This document shows positions 26,139-37,800 of a DNA stretch of 64,000 bases, in pieces. Below the pieces are notes generated by a model that saw only the letters and a program-made list of their open reading frames with translations, had not been told where the DNA came from and made no database searches. Position 1 is the first letter of the stretch. Each line of letters starts with the position of its first letter. A program made the translations under genes and the position numbers. The DNA comes from an uncultured Shimia sp. (GTDB lineage: Bacteria; Pseudomonadota; Alphaproteobacteria; Rhodobacterales; Rhodobacteraceae): NCBI RefSeq assembly GCF_947493595.1, contig NZ_CANLRL010000003.1, positions 62,001 through 126,000 of the forward strand, written 5' to 3'.

Positions 26139-29100
26139 GTGCGAGTCCTCCGGCGCGCGCGCATGGCACGGCGTTTGCTCATGGTTTCAGACCGGCTTTG
26201 GGCCTGTTCTGCGACCTCTTCGCTGTCCTTAGCCGCAGGCGCATCCGCCGGTTTTGCTGTGCCGGTCAATTCCTGCACGCGGCCTGCCAGCGCATTCAGC
26301 GTTGGGAAGCGGAACACATCGGTGATCGACAGTTTTGCGGCCCCCGCACGCGCCCTGATTTCTCGGTGGGCCTGTACGGCGAGCAGGCTGTGGCCTCCGA
26401 GATCAAAGAAGTTGTCGGTGGCCACCACTTCGCGCACGCCGAGCACCTCGGCCCAGACATCCGCCACCAGTTTGGCAATGTCCCCGCCTGCCTCAACTGG
26501 CGCGGCGACAGCAGAGGTGTCCACCTTCGGCGTGGTGATCTTGCGGGTTTCTTCTGGACGCGGCAGCGCCTTGCGATCGACCTTTTTGTTAGGGGTCAGC
26601 GGGAAGTCCTTGAGCGTCACATAGTGCTGCGGCCGCATAAACGCGGGCAGGTGCTCGCGCAGCTGTGTCCGGACGTCAGCTTCCGCAGGCACATCGCCGC
26701 GCAGATAGGCCACCAACCGCACGTCGCCTTCGGTGTCTTCGCGCGCCATGACCACCGCCTGCGCCACGCCGGACACTTCTTCCAGCCGGGTTTCAATTTC
26801 GCCCAGCTCAATGCGATAGCCGCGCAGTTTCACCTGATGATCAACACGCCCCAGGAAGTCGAGCTTGCCGTCCGCACGCCAACGCACAAGGTCGCCGGTG
26901 CGATAAAGGCGCCCTTCACCAAACGGATTGGCGATGTACCGCTCTGAAGTGAGTTCCTCGCGCCGCCAATAGCCACGGGTCACCCCCGCGCCGCCAATCA
27001 GCAATTCACCGGCCACGCCCACCGGCACCGGCGCACCTGCGTCGTCCACAACGTAGACCTGCGTGTTGGCAATGGGATCACCGATGTTGGCCACGCCCTC
27101 GGACGCATCCGCCATCGACGTGGTTGACCAGATGGTGGTTTCGGTTGGCCCATACATGTTCTGAACCTTGGCTGCGCTCGCCGCGTTCAAATCTGCCACC
27201 AGACTGCCAGACAGCGCCTCGCCGCCGACCATCATCTGCTGCACGCCAGACAGCGCAAACCGCGCCTCTTCGTTGTCCGCCAGCAAGCGCGCCATCGACG
27301 GGGTGCACTGCAGGTGGCTCACCTCATGGCGGATCATCTGCGCCGCAATCGACACATCGTCAGGGTCCAACTCGCCGCCTTCGTTGGCACGTTTCAGCAC
27401 TTCGGCCAGCGGCTTGAGCCCTTCCAACACGGTGGTACTGTCGATGCCATAATCGATCAGACAGGCAATCTCGGTCACGCCAATGCGCTTGACCTGCTCG
27501 ACGCGATCCAAGGCATCTTCCACCGTGCCAAATAGCCCGCTGTCCTCAAAATAACGCAGGAAGGCAAAGTCGAGGATTTCCTCCAACTCGTCTTCGCTCA
27601 GAATACCAAGGTCCAGCTCAAAAGCGTTGTTCACACCTTCGGGTTTCTTGAACGCCGGGAAGGCCCAGGCGTAGCTTTTGATCAGACCCGCCGCCGCGCG
27701 CAGGTAGTCTTTCATTGGTTCGCGTGCAATCTCGCGCGCCTTTTCCCGGTCTTCGGCCAGGAAGCTGTGCAGCATCAACGTAACAGTGAAATCATCCGGA
27801 TTGTGCCCCGCCTCGCGCAGCGCATCGTGGTAGAGCGCGATCTTGGCGCCCACTTCTTCCACGCTTTGCCCCAGCAGGTGGGTCAGCACGTTACAGCCAT
27901 TGCGCCCCGCGTCCTTCCACGTCTCCGGGTTGCCCGCCGTGGTCACCCATAGGGGCAACTCCTTGGACACTGGCCGCGGTTGCGTCATCACCGGGTGCAT
28001 CGAACCGTCTTTTTTCGGGAACTCCACTTCCTCACCACGCCAAAGTTTGCGCAGGTCGTCCATCTGCTCAAACATCACATCGCGGTTGCGCGGCGGGGTG
28101 TTTTCCGGCCGCAATACAAAATCATCCGGCTGCCACCCGCTGGCAATCGCAAGACCCGCACGCCCGTTAGTGAGGTTGTCGATCACCGCCCATTCTTCCG
28201 CGATGCGCGCGGTATGATGCAGCGGCGAAACGCAAGATCCAGCGCGCACGCCGATCTGTTTGGTGACGGCTGCGACCGCCGCGCCGGTCACCGACGGGTT
28301 GGGGTAGGGGCCGCCAAAGGCGTGGAAATGCCGCTCCGGCGTCCAGACCGCGCAGAACCCATGGGCATCTGCAAACTTCGCGCCTTCCAGCAGCAACTCG
28401 TATTTCTTGGAGCCCTGACCATCGTCATTGCCCCAGTAATAGATCGAGAAATCCATGCCGCCCGCTGTGGCCGGCAAACGACCTCCGGAAATCTGTGTTG
28501 TGGTTTCGTCGCCAGACAGCACCAGCTTAAAGCCGCGCGAGAGGGTCCAGAACAGTTCCAGCACCGAAATGTCAAACGACAGCGAGGTGACCGCCATCCA
28601 ACTGTCGCCCGACTCGTAGGGCACCCGCGCATCCATCCCGGCAAAGAAGTTGGCGACATTGCCATGTTCAACCATCACACCTTTGGGCGTACCGGTGGAG
28701 CCGGAGGTGTAGATCAGATAGGCGAGGTCATCGCCGGACACGATGGCCTCTGGGTTGTCCGCTGACGCCGCCGAGAGTCGCGCGTCCGTGTCCATCTCCA
28801 GCACCTGCGCGCTGTGGTCTGGCAACTCGCGGGTCAGCGCGGCTTGCGTCACAATCACATTTGCGCCGCTGTCGCTGATGTAGTGTGCCAGACGGTCAGC
28901 GGGGTAGGCCGGGTCCATCGGCACATAAGCCCCTCCGGCTTTCAGGATCGCCAGCGCCGCGACCACCAGATCTGGCGAGCGGCGCAAACACAGCCCCACA
29001 AGCGCGCCACGGGTCACCCCCATGTCGCGCAAAACGTGCGCGGCGCGGTTGGCGCGGGCGTTCAGATCGGCATAGCTGAGCACCTCATGCTCAAACACCA

Positions 29101-30796
29101 GCGCGGGGGCACCCGGCGTCTTGGCGACCTGCGCCTCAAACTGTGCCGCCATGGTGAAGTCCGGATCAAACTGCGCCTCGGTGGCGTTCCATCCGGTCAA
29201 CACCTCGGCGCGTTCCGCTTCGGGCAGCACGTCCAGATCACTCACATTGGCCGCCGTGCCAATCTGCCCACAAATCAGTTCCAGCCGCGCCACCAAACGT
29301 GCGGCGTGTTCTGGGGAAACCCGGGCCGCATCAAAATGCAGCACTGCGCCAGCTGCACCAATCGCAACGGTCATCGCCGCGCCCTCGATGGGACCCGCCA
29401 AGCCGCCGGTTGTCACCGCCAAGTCTGGCATCGTCGTCGCGGACTGCGCCGGATCGCGCGCAATTAGGTCGCTGGCAAAGCCGCCTTTGGCATCGGCCTG
29501 AGCTACGCGCTCGGCCATTGCCGTATTGGCCTCGGCCACGGTGTCATGAAGCAGTTCCGCCCCCACGCGCAGTGGCACCCATGGGGAAATCAGCCCCGCG
29601 GCTTGCGGATGCTCCGCGCCGCGATAGGCCACGTCACAGACCTCCGGAAGGCCTGACCGCAGCGCCCAAATGGCGACCGCGGTCAGGATACTCTTGGAGG
29701 GAGTCTCAGAAATCTCAAGCGGCAGCTGCCCCATATCGGCCAGATCACCTGCGCCGCGCACAAGCGGCAAGGTGGCGGGCACAAATTCGGCCAGGCGCGC
29801 GCGCCAGAAGGGCTCGGCTTTGGCAATCGGGGTCATGGTGGCGGTCAGCGCATCGCTGGCGGCTTTGTCCAACAGTGGCAGGCGCTCGCCTGCGCGGATC
29901 ATGTGGTTCGCGGTCTCTGTCTGACCGGTGACATCCGTCAATCCGCCCAACACAACAGCGCCCCGGCCACAGGCCACGGTTACATTGTCTTCGCTGACGG
30001 CCAACACCGCGCCCGGCTCGCCACGGCCTGCGCTTTCGGCGACTTCGGCAGATGTCACCAGCAGCACCCGTCCGGCGGCGACCATCTTCGGCGCCCACAG
30101 CGGGTTGAAGTAATCGCCATGATCCAGCGCACGGACCAGCGCCACAACGTCCTGTGCATCGCGGCGGAAATCAATCCGCCCGGCGGCCTCTGGCCGTTTG
30201 GCGCGGCCAAAATAGCTGCGCTGGCTCAGGTCTTGCGACCGCACATTGGCGAGGTCTTCGCCCAAGGCGCGCATCACATCCGGGAAGCTTTCAATGGCGG
30301 CGGCGTAACATTTGGTATTCAGTGTCAGCGCGGTGTCGGCCTGCCCAATGTCAAACATGCGCTGGGCGACAATCTCGCCAGTGTCCGCGCCCACTTCCAT
30401 CTTGTGCCAGGTGATGCCGTGGCGCGGCTCCTGCGCCATGCGCGCCCAGACTGGCGCGTTCAAACCGGCATAGCGCGGCAGCGGCCCATCATGGAAGTTC
30501 ACCGCACCTTTGGCGGGCAGCTTCAGCACGGTGTCTGACAACATGTCCAAATTGGCAACACTCAAGAGCCAATCAAACCGCTCCCCCAGCAGTTCACCAG
30601 CAATATCGCTGTCGGATGAAATCACCCGCAAACCAGCCTCAGAGGCCCAGTCACGGATTTCCGGCGCGCGCGTGACCACAGCGGTCAGCGTGTTGCCAGT
30701 GTCGAGCCACAACGTGGCACATTGGATCAGCAGGCTTTCGTTGCCAATCATCACGGCTGACATCGGCGCGGCGTTGGTGAAACTATCAAGGCTCAT
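26135..30796 (-). CDS. NRPS: formyltransferase, condensation-like remnant, A domain split by a luciferase-like monooxygenase, PCP
   Basis: The 1553-residue synthetase starts at ATG 30796 with AAGGAGG upstream and an ATGA overlap with the GT2 gene. Residues 1-310 resemble methionyl-tRNA formyltransferase, with catalytic Asn100, His102 (NFHDGPLPRYAG) and Asp138. Residues ~320-545 look like part of a condensation domain, but I find no HHxxxDG. The adenylation domain begins near 550: A3 YTSGSTGTPKG at 696-706 and A4 FDISVLELFW at 741-750. It is interrupted by a flavin monooxygenase of the MupA/Atu3671 luciferase-like type (about 781-1140, MDFSIYYWGNDDGQG...AVWTPERHFHAFGG), then resumes with A5 NMYGPTETTIW at 1213 and A8 near 1317. 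A carrier domain follows (FFDLGGHSLL, Ser1470), then a basic tail. There is no thioesterase; the PKS has one. Confidence 0.93.
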   Translation of the reverse strand: MSLDSFTNAAPMSAVMIGNESLLIQCATLWLDTGNTLTAVVTRAPEIRDWASEAGLRVISSDSDIAGELLGERFDWLLSVANLDMLSDTVLKLPAKGAVNFHDGPLPRYAGLNAPVWARMAQEPRHGITWHKMEVGADTGEIVAQRMFDIGQADTALTLNTKCYAAAIESFPDVMRALGEDLANVRSQDLSQRSYFGRAKRPEAAGRIDFRRDAQDVVALVRALDHGDYFNPLWAPKMVAAGRVLLVTSAEVAESAGRGEPGAVLAVSEDNVTVACGRGAVVLGGLTDVTGQTETANHMIRAGERLPLLDKAASDALTATMTPIAKAEPFWRARLAEFVPATLPLVRGAGDLADMGQLPLEISETPSKSILTAVAIWALRSGLPEVCDVAYRGAEHPQAAGLISPWVPLRVGAELLHDTVAEANTAMAERVAQADAKGGFASDLIARDPAQSATTMPDLAVTTGGLAGPIEGAAMTVAIGAAGAVLHFDAARVSPEHAARLVARLELICGQIGTAANVSDLDVLPEAERAEVLTGWNATEAQFDPDFTMAAQFEAQVAKTPGAPALVFEHEVLSYADLNARANRAAHVLRDMGVTRGALVGLCLRRSPDLVVAALAILKAGGAYVPMDPAYPADRLAHYISDSGANVIVTQAALTRELPDHSAQVLEMDTDARLSAASADNPEAIVSGDDLAYLIYTSGSTGTPKGVMVEHGNVANFFAGMDARVPYESGDSWMAVTSLSFDISVLELFWTLSRGFKLVLSGDETTTQISGGRLPATAGGMDFSIYYWGNDDGQGSKKYELLLEGAKFADAHGFCAVWTPERHFHAFGGPYPNPSVTGAAVAAVTKQIGVRAGSCVSPLHHTARIAEEWAVIDNLTNGRAGLAIASGWQPDDFVLRPENTPPRNRDVMFEQMDDLRKLWRGEEVEFPKKDGSMHPVMTQPRPVSKELPLWVTTAGNPETWKDAGRNGCNVLTHLLGQSVEEVGAKIALYHDALREAGHNPDDFTVTLMLHSFLAEDREKAREIAREPMKDYLRAAAGLIKSYAWAFPAFKKPEGVNNAFELDLGILSEDELEEILDFAFLRYFEDSGLFGTVEDALDRVEQVKRIGVTEIACLIDYGIDSTTVLEGLKPLAEVLKRANEGGELDPDDVSIAAQMIRHEVSHLQCTPSMARLLADNEEARFALSGVQQMMVGGEALSGSLVADLNAASAAKVQNMYGPTETTIWSTTSMADASEGVANIGDPIANTQVYVVDDAGAPVPVGVAGELLIGGAGVTRGYWRREELTSERYIANPFGEGRLYRTGDLVRWRADGKLDFLGRVDHQVKLRGYRIELGEIETRLEEVSGVAQAVVMAREDTEGDVRLVAYLRGDVPAEADVRTQLREHLPAFMRPQHYVTLKDFPLTPNKKVDRKALPRPEETRKITTPKVDTSAVAAPVEAGGDIAKLVADVWAEVLGVREVVATDNFFDLGGHSLLAVQAHREIRARAGAAKLSITDVFRFPTLNALAGRVQELTGTAKPADAPAAKDSEEVAEQAQSRSETMSKRRAMRARRRTRT

Positions 30797-31803
30797 GAGG
30801 AGGCCTCCTTGCGAACAGACAAAGTGGGGATTTTGGACGGTTCGCGCTGCGTCCGAGTGAAGAGAGATTTTATGTAGTGGGTGATCAGGTCCCGCAGGAA
30901 ATGATCTGGGTCCCGTTTGGGTTTGCCGCCGATCACACGGCGCAGTTTCCACAGGCAGGCACCCACAACATGTGCCAAAGTGGCGGCAAAGGCGTAAGCC
31001 CCGCCATGGTTTTTGCGGAAATAATGCAGGCGGCTGTCAAACCAGTATTGCGGCATGCGCTGCCAGGTTTTCATGCCGGTAGACACGGACCCGATATGGG
31101 TCACCGAGCTGGAGCGCACATAATCCGTATGCCATCCCGCGCGTTGGGCACGCAGGCAGAGGTCGGTTTCCTCAAAGTAGAGAAAGAAGGTCTCGTCAAA
31201 CAGGCCAATCTCTTCCAGAACCTCGCGCCGCATCAACATGGACGCGCCCGCCAGCCAATCCACCCGCGTGGTTTCCGCTGGGATGGGCAAAGGCACGATA
31301 TGTGAGTGCAACGCACGGCTGATCACGCCGATACGTGCCGCGCCTTCGAGTTCACTGCCAATGGAATGGAAGCGAAACGCGGTCAGGTGCGATTCGTTAT
31401 CTTCGCCGTGAATATAGCTGCCCGCGAAGCCGCAGGTGGGCATCTGCGCCATATGATCCAGCAACGCGGTGATGCTGCCCGCGTCGGGGAATGCATCAGA
31501 GTTCAGAATGTAGACAAAATCAAATTCCCGCTGGGCCAGCCCATGGCGGATGCCAAAGTTGTTGCCCGCCCCAAAGCCGCCATTGCGGCCCGACTGCACC
31601 ACCTCCACGCGGCTTTCAGCCCACTCTGCTGTGGCAACGCTTGTGGCCATAGCCTCAAACGAGCCATCGCCGCTGTCATTGTCGACAATCACGATCTGGC
31701 CGTCGATGCCCGCCATCTCCCGCGCCGCCGCCTTGGCCGCCTTTAGCGTCATCTCCGGCGTGCGCCAGTTCAGGATCACGGTCAAAAGGGATGGGCCACT
31801 CAT
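30793..31803 (-). CDS. GT2 (rhamnosyltransferase-like) glycosyltransferase within the PKS-NRPS operon
   Basis: The 336-residue protein has the GT-A pattern VILNWRTPEMTLKA, IVIVDNDSGDGSF, GGFGAGNNFGIRHG, DxD-like YILNSDAFPD, WLAGASMLMRREVLEEIG and FFLYFEETDLCLRAQRAGW. These are hallmarks of WbbL/RfbF-type rhamnosyltransferases. It lies between the PKS and NRPS genes with 4-base overlaps on both sides, so it is part of the same transcript and probably glycosylates the product or its lipid carrier. The sugar is not determinable by eye. Confidence 0.9.
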   Translation of the reverse strand: MSGPSLLTVILNWRTPEMTLKAAKAAAREMAGIDGQIVIVDNDSGDGSFEAMATSVATAEWAESRVEVVQSGRNGGFGAGNNFGIRHGLAQREFDFVYILNSDAFPDAGSITALLDHMAQMPTCGFAGSYIHGEDNESHLTAFRFHSIGSELEGAARIGVISRALHSHIVPLPIPAETTRVDWLAGASMLMRREVLEEIGLFDETFFLYFEETDLCLRAQRAGWHTDYVRSSSVTHIGSVSTGMKTWQRMPQYWFDSRLHYFRKNHGGAYAFAATLAHVVGACLWKLRRVIGGKPKRDPDHFLRDLITHYIKSLFTRTQREPSKIPTLSVRKEASS

Positions 31804-34800
31804 TCTGCCGCCCTCCGCGCCGCGCGTTTGGGCAAGTCTTTCTCCGCCGCCGCAATCACCTTTTTCATACGGGTTGCCAGCACCCGCACGTTGGGTTCCA
31901 GCACCATGCTGTCATGATCGCCCGGCACCTCAAACACCTGCACATCGGGCACCCATTGGCTCCAATCGTTGTCGTGGAACACGTAGGCGCGATCCGCGTC
32001 CACCAGGCGCCCGTCACCCATGTCCCATTTGCCGACCAATGGCGGGCGGAACAGCACCAGATTGCCGCCCCAAGCATGCATCGGATACTGTGCCACAGCC
32101 CTTAGGAAAGCCGCTTCGATCTCGGCATCATGGAATTGCTGCCCCTGTGCCTCGGCTTCGGATTCCTCACTCGGGCGGCGCTTCTCGATCTCCCAGGCAA
32201 TCCGGTTTTTGGCCCAGATCAGCGGATAGGCCGCGCCTTTGGATTTGAGCTCTTGCATCTGGATGCGCATCCGGTCCTGACGGGACAACGGACGGCGCAC
32301 CGGCAGGGGCGTGTCGAGCATCGCCACAAGTGCGACCTCTTCGCCCTGCACTTCTAACTGACGCGCAACCTCATAGGCAGTGATGCCACCGCCAGAGAAA
32401 CCGCCCAGCAGGTACGGGCCTTCCGGCTGCACCTGTTTCATCTCCGCAATATAATCCGTGGCCGCCTCGACCAGATCATCATGCGGCGCTGCATCGCCAA
32501 ACAACCCGCGCGCTTGCAGGCCATAGAATGGCCGGTCCGCGCCGATCAGATGTGCCAGATGGCGCAGGTTCAGCACATTGCCAAACATGCCCGCCACCAG
32601 GAAGAACGGCGTGCGATGCCCGCCTTCGCCCTGATGCATCGGCACCAGATGCGTGAAGCGGCTTTGTGGGCGCGCTTCCGCTTCCGCAGGAGCGTCCCCA
32701 GTCGCATCGTCCCCCAGCGCTGTGTCCTCCACCCGCTCCGCAATCATCGCGGCGCAGGTTTCAATGGTGGGCGCCTCAAACAGCACCGAAATCGGGAACT
32801 CAATCGCCCAAGCCTTTTTGACCATGGCAAACAGGCGCACTGCGATCAGGCTGTGCCCGCCGAGGTCAAAGAAACTGTCGCGGATGCCCACCTGCTCCAC
32901 GCCCAGCAAGTCTTGCCAGAACCCCGCCAATGTGCGCTGAATATCCGTTTCCGGCGCGACATAATCGGTTTCCAACTCAGGCCGCTCAAAGCTCTGACTT
33001 GGCCCGCTGTCCTCATCCGTCCCCGCCTCGGCCTGTGCAATCAACGCTGCCAGATCAAGCGAGGAGATCACCACCTGCGACCGGTCCCCGCGCAGCGCGG
33101 CTTCAAACAGATCGGCCCCCATCTCCGGCGGAATGCCTTGAGACAGGTTGTGCGCCAGTCGCTCTTCGGCGGCAGAAAGCGGTGCTTGCGCCTGGGCGTC
33201 TTCATCAAAGGTCACTTCCGCTTTGTTCAACGGTTGCGCCTTGGCAAAGCCCGCAGCGGTTTCCACTTGCCGCAGCGACAGGCCTTTGACCTCAATGCTC
33301 ACCGCGCCATTACCGTCGGACAGCACCACGTCAAACCGGGCGGAGCCAGCATCGCTGTCGCCTTCCACTAAAGTCACGTGGCTCATCACCTCGGCAGGCA
33401 GCGCCCCGTGGCGCAGCAGCCGGTCATAGCCCACTGGCACCCACAAATGCCCCTGCGCATAGCCGGGGATCAGATCCATGGCCCAGCCGGTGGCGATGTC
33501 CAAAAGACCCGGGTGCAGCTGCAGCCCGTCGCCGTCAAATTGCGCATCGAGGCTCAGGCGCGCGAGGCCCTGTTGCGCCCCAAGCGCCGTTTCGCGCAGC
33601 ACTTTCCAGCGCGGGCCAAAGCGCATGTGCGCTTCCTGTGGGGCGCTCAACGCGGCACCAAAGCCGTTTTGCTGCACCGGACAGTCCGCCTTGAGCACAT
33701 CCAAATCCAGCGCTGCCGGGGCACCGGACCGCACCGGGGCCAGCCGCGCCTCGGCGTGGGTTTGCCAGCCGGGGCGGCCGTCAAAACTCACCGCTGTTTG
33801 CACTTCAAACCGATACCCCTCATCCGAGCGGATCAGGCGCAGGCGCATCTCTGTACCGCTGTCATTCACCCGCATCGGGCGCAGGAACAGCAGGTCATGT
33901 AGCGCAAAGGGCGCGGTCTCGCCCTGTGCTTTCAAGGCCTCATAGGCCAGTGAAATATACCCGGTGCCAGGCATGACCGCATCGCCATCCTGCGTGCGGT
34001 GTTCGTCCAAAATCCAGTCTTTGGCGGAGAGGATTGCGCTAAAAATCCGATTGCCCTGTGCGTCAAACCCGGCGCCTTGTAGCAGCGGGTTGTCGATCGC
34101 TTCGGTCGGCACATCGACCACATGGCCCTGTCGTGCCGCAACCGCTTCAGCAGCCATGCCGACTTCGGACCAAAGTCCCCAGTTGATCGCCCGCACGCGG
34201 GTTTTGTCGTTTTGACGCGATTGGGCGTAGGCGTTCAGATAAGCGTTGGCGGCGACATAGTCGATCTGCCCCGCAGGCGCGGTGGCGGTTGACGACGAGG
34301 CAAACAGCACCAGCCAATCCAGGCTGCCATCCGGGAAAATCTGTTCCAACACCTGCGTACCGTGCAGCTTGGGCGCGAGCACGTCGTCGATGCCCGCCGA
34401 GGTTTTGGCGAGCAGTGGACCGTCGTCGATCACACCAGCGGCATGGATCACGCCGTTGATCGGGCCAAAGGCCGCACGTGCGGCCTCAATGGCCTCTGAC
34501 ATTTCATCGACATTGCAAACATCCGCCGCCAGCGGCAGCACTCTGCCACCCAGGCTTTCCAACCGCTCCACCGCGCGGATGCGCTGCGCCACGCGATCAT
34601 GCGGTGCATGGCCGCGTAGGTAATCGGCCCAGCTTTCCCGCGCTGGGAGGCCGTCCCGTGCCAAAAGCACAACATTGGCTTGGGCGTCTTTGATCATGCG
34701 CTCCGCCAGCGTCAGACCAATCCCGCCAAAGCCCCCGGTGATCAGATAGGTGCCGCCGTCTTTGAAAACCGGCATCTCCGCGCCGTCCATCGCCACTTTG

Positions 34801-37800
34801 CGATAGCTTCGCTCAAACCGTTTCTCACCGCGCCAGGCCGCGATCTGTCCCCGTGGGGTGGCCAGAATGTCTTCGAGCAGTTTGCCAACCAACCCGTCGC
34901 GCTCTTTCTTCGCGGGTGGCTCTACATCCAGCAGCGCACAAGTCACGCCGGGCAACTCGCGGCCCATCACTTGCACTGCACCCAGCACTGTGGATTTCTC
35001 CGGATAGGGGAGCGCCTCTTTGCGCACTTGCACTGCGCCGGAACTCACCGCGGTGAAGTGCAACGGTGTGGGCAGGTTTTCATCACTCACCGCTTGGGCG
35101 AGGAAAAACAGGCTCATCAGACCCTGTTCCTGATTGCGGTGGAAAAAGCTCGATCCCGGACGGTGGCTTTCGTCCTCGGTCAGCAGCCACATATGCACAA
35201 TGCGGTCCGGCACACGGCCCTTGCTCATCAAGCTGTGGATTAGCGCGTCATAGCCATCACGCCCGCGCTCCGGCGCGAGTGCGTAGCTGTCCGGCCCGGT
35301 CTCGGCAAAGGCGTCGCCGGTGGTCACAGTCACCACATCCTGACCCGCGTCGCGCAACCGTTTGGCCAGCGCCGCGCCGGTGCCGCCTTGGTCTGCAAAG
35401 ATCAGCCAGCTGTGCTTTTCGGCGTCGCTCAACTCGTTGTCGACGTCGATCTCGCACTCCGCCAGCCGTGGTGTCCAAACCGGCGCAAAGCTCCAATCGG
35501 CCGTCTCCTCGAGCCGCATCAACAGCTCGTCTTTGGCCTCGTTCTGACCCTGGCCCGGCTCAATGAAATAGCGGCTGCGTTGGAAGGCATAAGACGGCAG
35601 CACCACCTTTTGGCGCGGCACATCCCCCCAGTATTGGTCAAAGTCCACATCGACACCGCAGGCCCAAAGCTGGCCCAAAACGGTGAGAAAATAGGCATCA
35701 TCGCCAATATCATCTTCGGGATGGCGTAGCGAAGACAGCACTTTGTCCGCCTTCACCTGCCCATGCATTTTCACCAGCGAAGACAGCGCCTTGCCCGGGC
35801 CAACCTCCAGATACACCCGCCCATTTTCCTGCGCGAGGGTGGTGATGTCATCGGCAAAGAACACGGTGTTGCGCAGGTGGCCCACCCAATAATCGGGATC
35901 GTTCGCTTCGCTGTCCAGCAACGTGGCGCCCGTGCGGTTCGAAATGATCGGCAGGCTCGGCGCGTTCAAGGGGATCGAGCGCAGATAGTCGCCAAACCGG
36001 CTCAAAATCGGCTCCAACATACGCGAATGGGCCGCAATATTGATCGGCACCCGTTGGGTCTCAATCTCCTGATCTGCCAACGTAGCTGCCAAAGCATCCA
36101 GCGCCGCATCCGGCCCGGATACCACGGTCAACGCAGGGGCATTAACCGAGGCGATATCGATCTCGTCTCTCAGGTGGGTTTCCACCTCCGCCAATGGCAG
36201 CGGGATAGACAACATCCCGCCCGCAGGCACCGTGTCAAACAGCTGCCCGCGCAGTTGCACCAGCCCCAGACAATCCTCAAACGACATCACACCTGCTAGG
36301 CAGGCAGCGGTGTTTTCGCCCATGGAATGGCCCACCAGCGCGGCGGGTGTCACACCCCAGCTCATCCAAAGCTGCGCCAGCGCGTATTCTACCATCATGA
36401 TCAGCGGCAATTGCAGGCTTGGCTGTTTCAGCCGCTCTTCCGCTTCGTCAACTGCATCCCCTTCGGCCAGCCACAGCGCGCGCAGTTCCTCGCCGCCTTT
36501 GCCCGCCAGATGGGTAAAGCCGCGCTCCATCCACTCTTCAAACACCGGCTCGGTCTCAAACAGATCGCGCCCCATGCCAACATACTGCGCCCCGCCGCCG
36601 GGGAACATGAACACAACTTCGGGCGTCGACGCCTCGGCTGTATGGGTAAACACCCGTCGCAGGTTGCCGCTTTCCAGATAGTCCGCCGCTTGCTCGTGGC
36701 TCTCCGCCACAACTACACGCCGTTTCTCAAATGCCCGCCGCCCGTTCAAAAGCGTATGCGCCACATCGGCCAGCGGTTGCTCCGGATTGGCCCGCAGGTG
36801 CGCCGCGAGATTGGCCGCATTGGCGTCCAGCGCCTTGGTTGAGCGGCCCGACACCGCAATCAGCTGAAATGGCCAGTCGCTCTCCAAACTCTCCGCCCGC
36901 GCAGGGGCTTCTTCGACCACCACATGCGCATTGGTACCGCCTACACCGAGGCTGTTCACCCCAGCCCGACGGGGGCCTTTGTGGCTCTCCCAAACCCGCA
37001 GGCTGGCGTTCACCGCAAACGGGCTGCTCTCAAAATCAATCGCCGGATTGGGCTTCTCAAATCCAAGACTCGGCGGCATCTTTTTGTGGTGCAGCGCCAA
37101 AGACGTTTTGATCAGGCTCGCCGCGCCCGCAGCGGTATCCAAATGGCCAATGTTGGTTTTCACCGAGCCAATGCGACAGAAGCTGGTCTCTTCGGTGGTC
37201 TCCCGGAACGCTTCGGTCAGCGCGGCCACCTCAATTGGATCGCCCAGATAGGTCCCGGTGCCGTGGCACTCGATGTAATCCACCGTGTCTGCGGGCACAT
37301 CGGCAATCGCCAAAGCATCGGCCACTGCGGCCGCCTGTCCGCCCACGGAGGGCGCCAGATAGCCCGCTTTGTCAGAGCCATCATTGTTGACCGCAGAGCC
37401 TTTGATGACGGCCCAGATGTGATCGCCCTCGGCAATCGCATCCTCCAGCCGCCGCAGTACAACCACGCCTGCGCCGGAGCCAAACACCGTGCCCTGTGCG
37501 CGGTGGTCAAAGGCGTGGCACTCGCCGTCTGGTGACAGGATTTCGCCGTCCTCAAACACATAGCCGCGTCCATGCGGCAACTCGAGGGTCACGCCGCCTG
37601 CCAGCGCCATGTCACATTCGCCGTTCAGGATCGACTGCGCCGCATAATGCACCGCCACCAGTGAAGTCGAGCACGCTGTCTGCAACCCAAGACTTGGGCC
37701 GTTCAGGTCCAAAATATGGCTCAACCGCGTGGTCATGAAGTCTTTGTCATTGCCGGTATGGCGCAACAAGAACATGCCGGTGCTGTCCACCAGATCGCGG

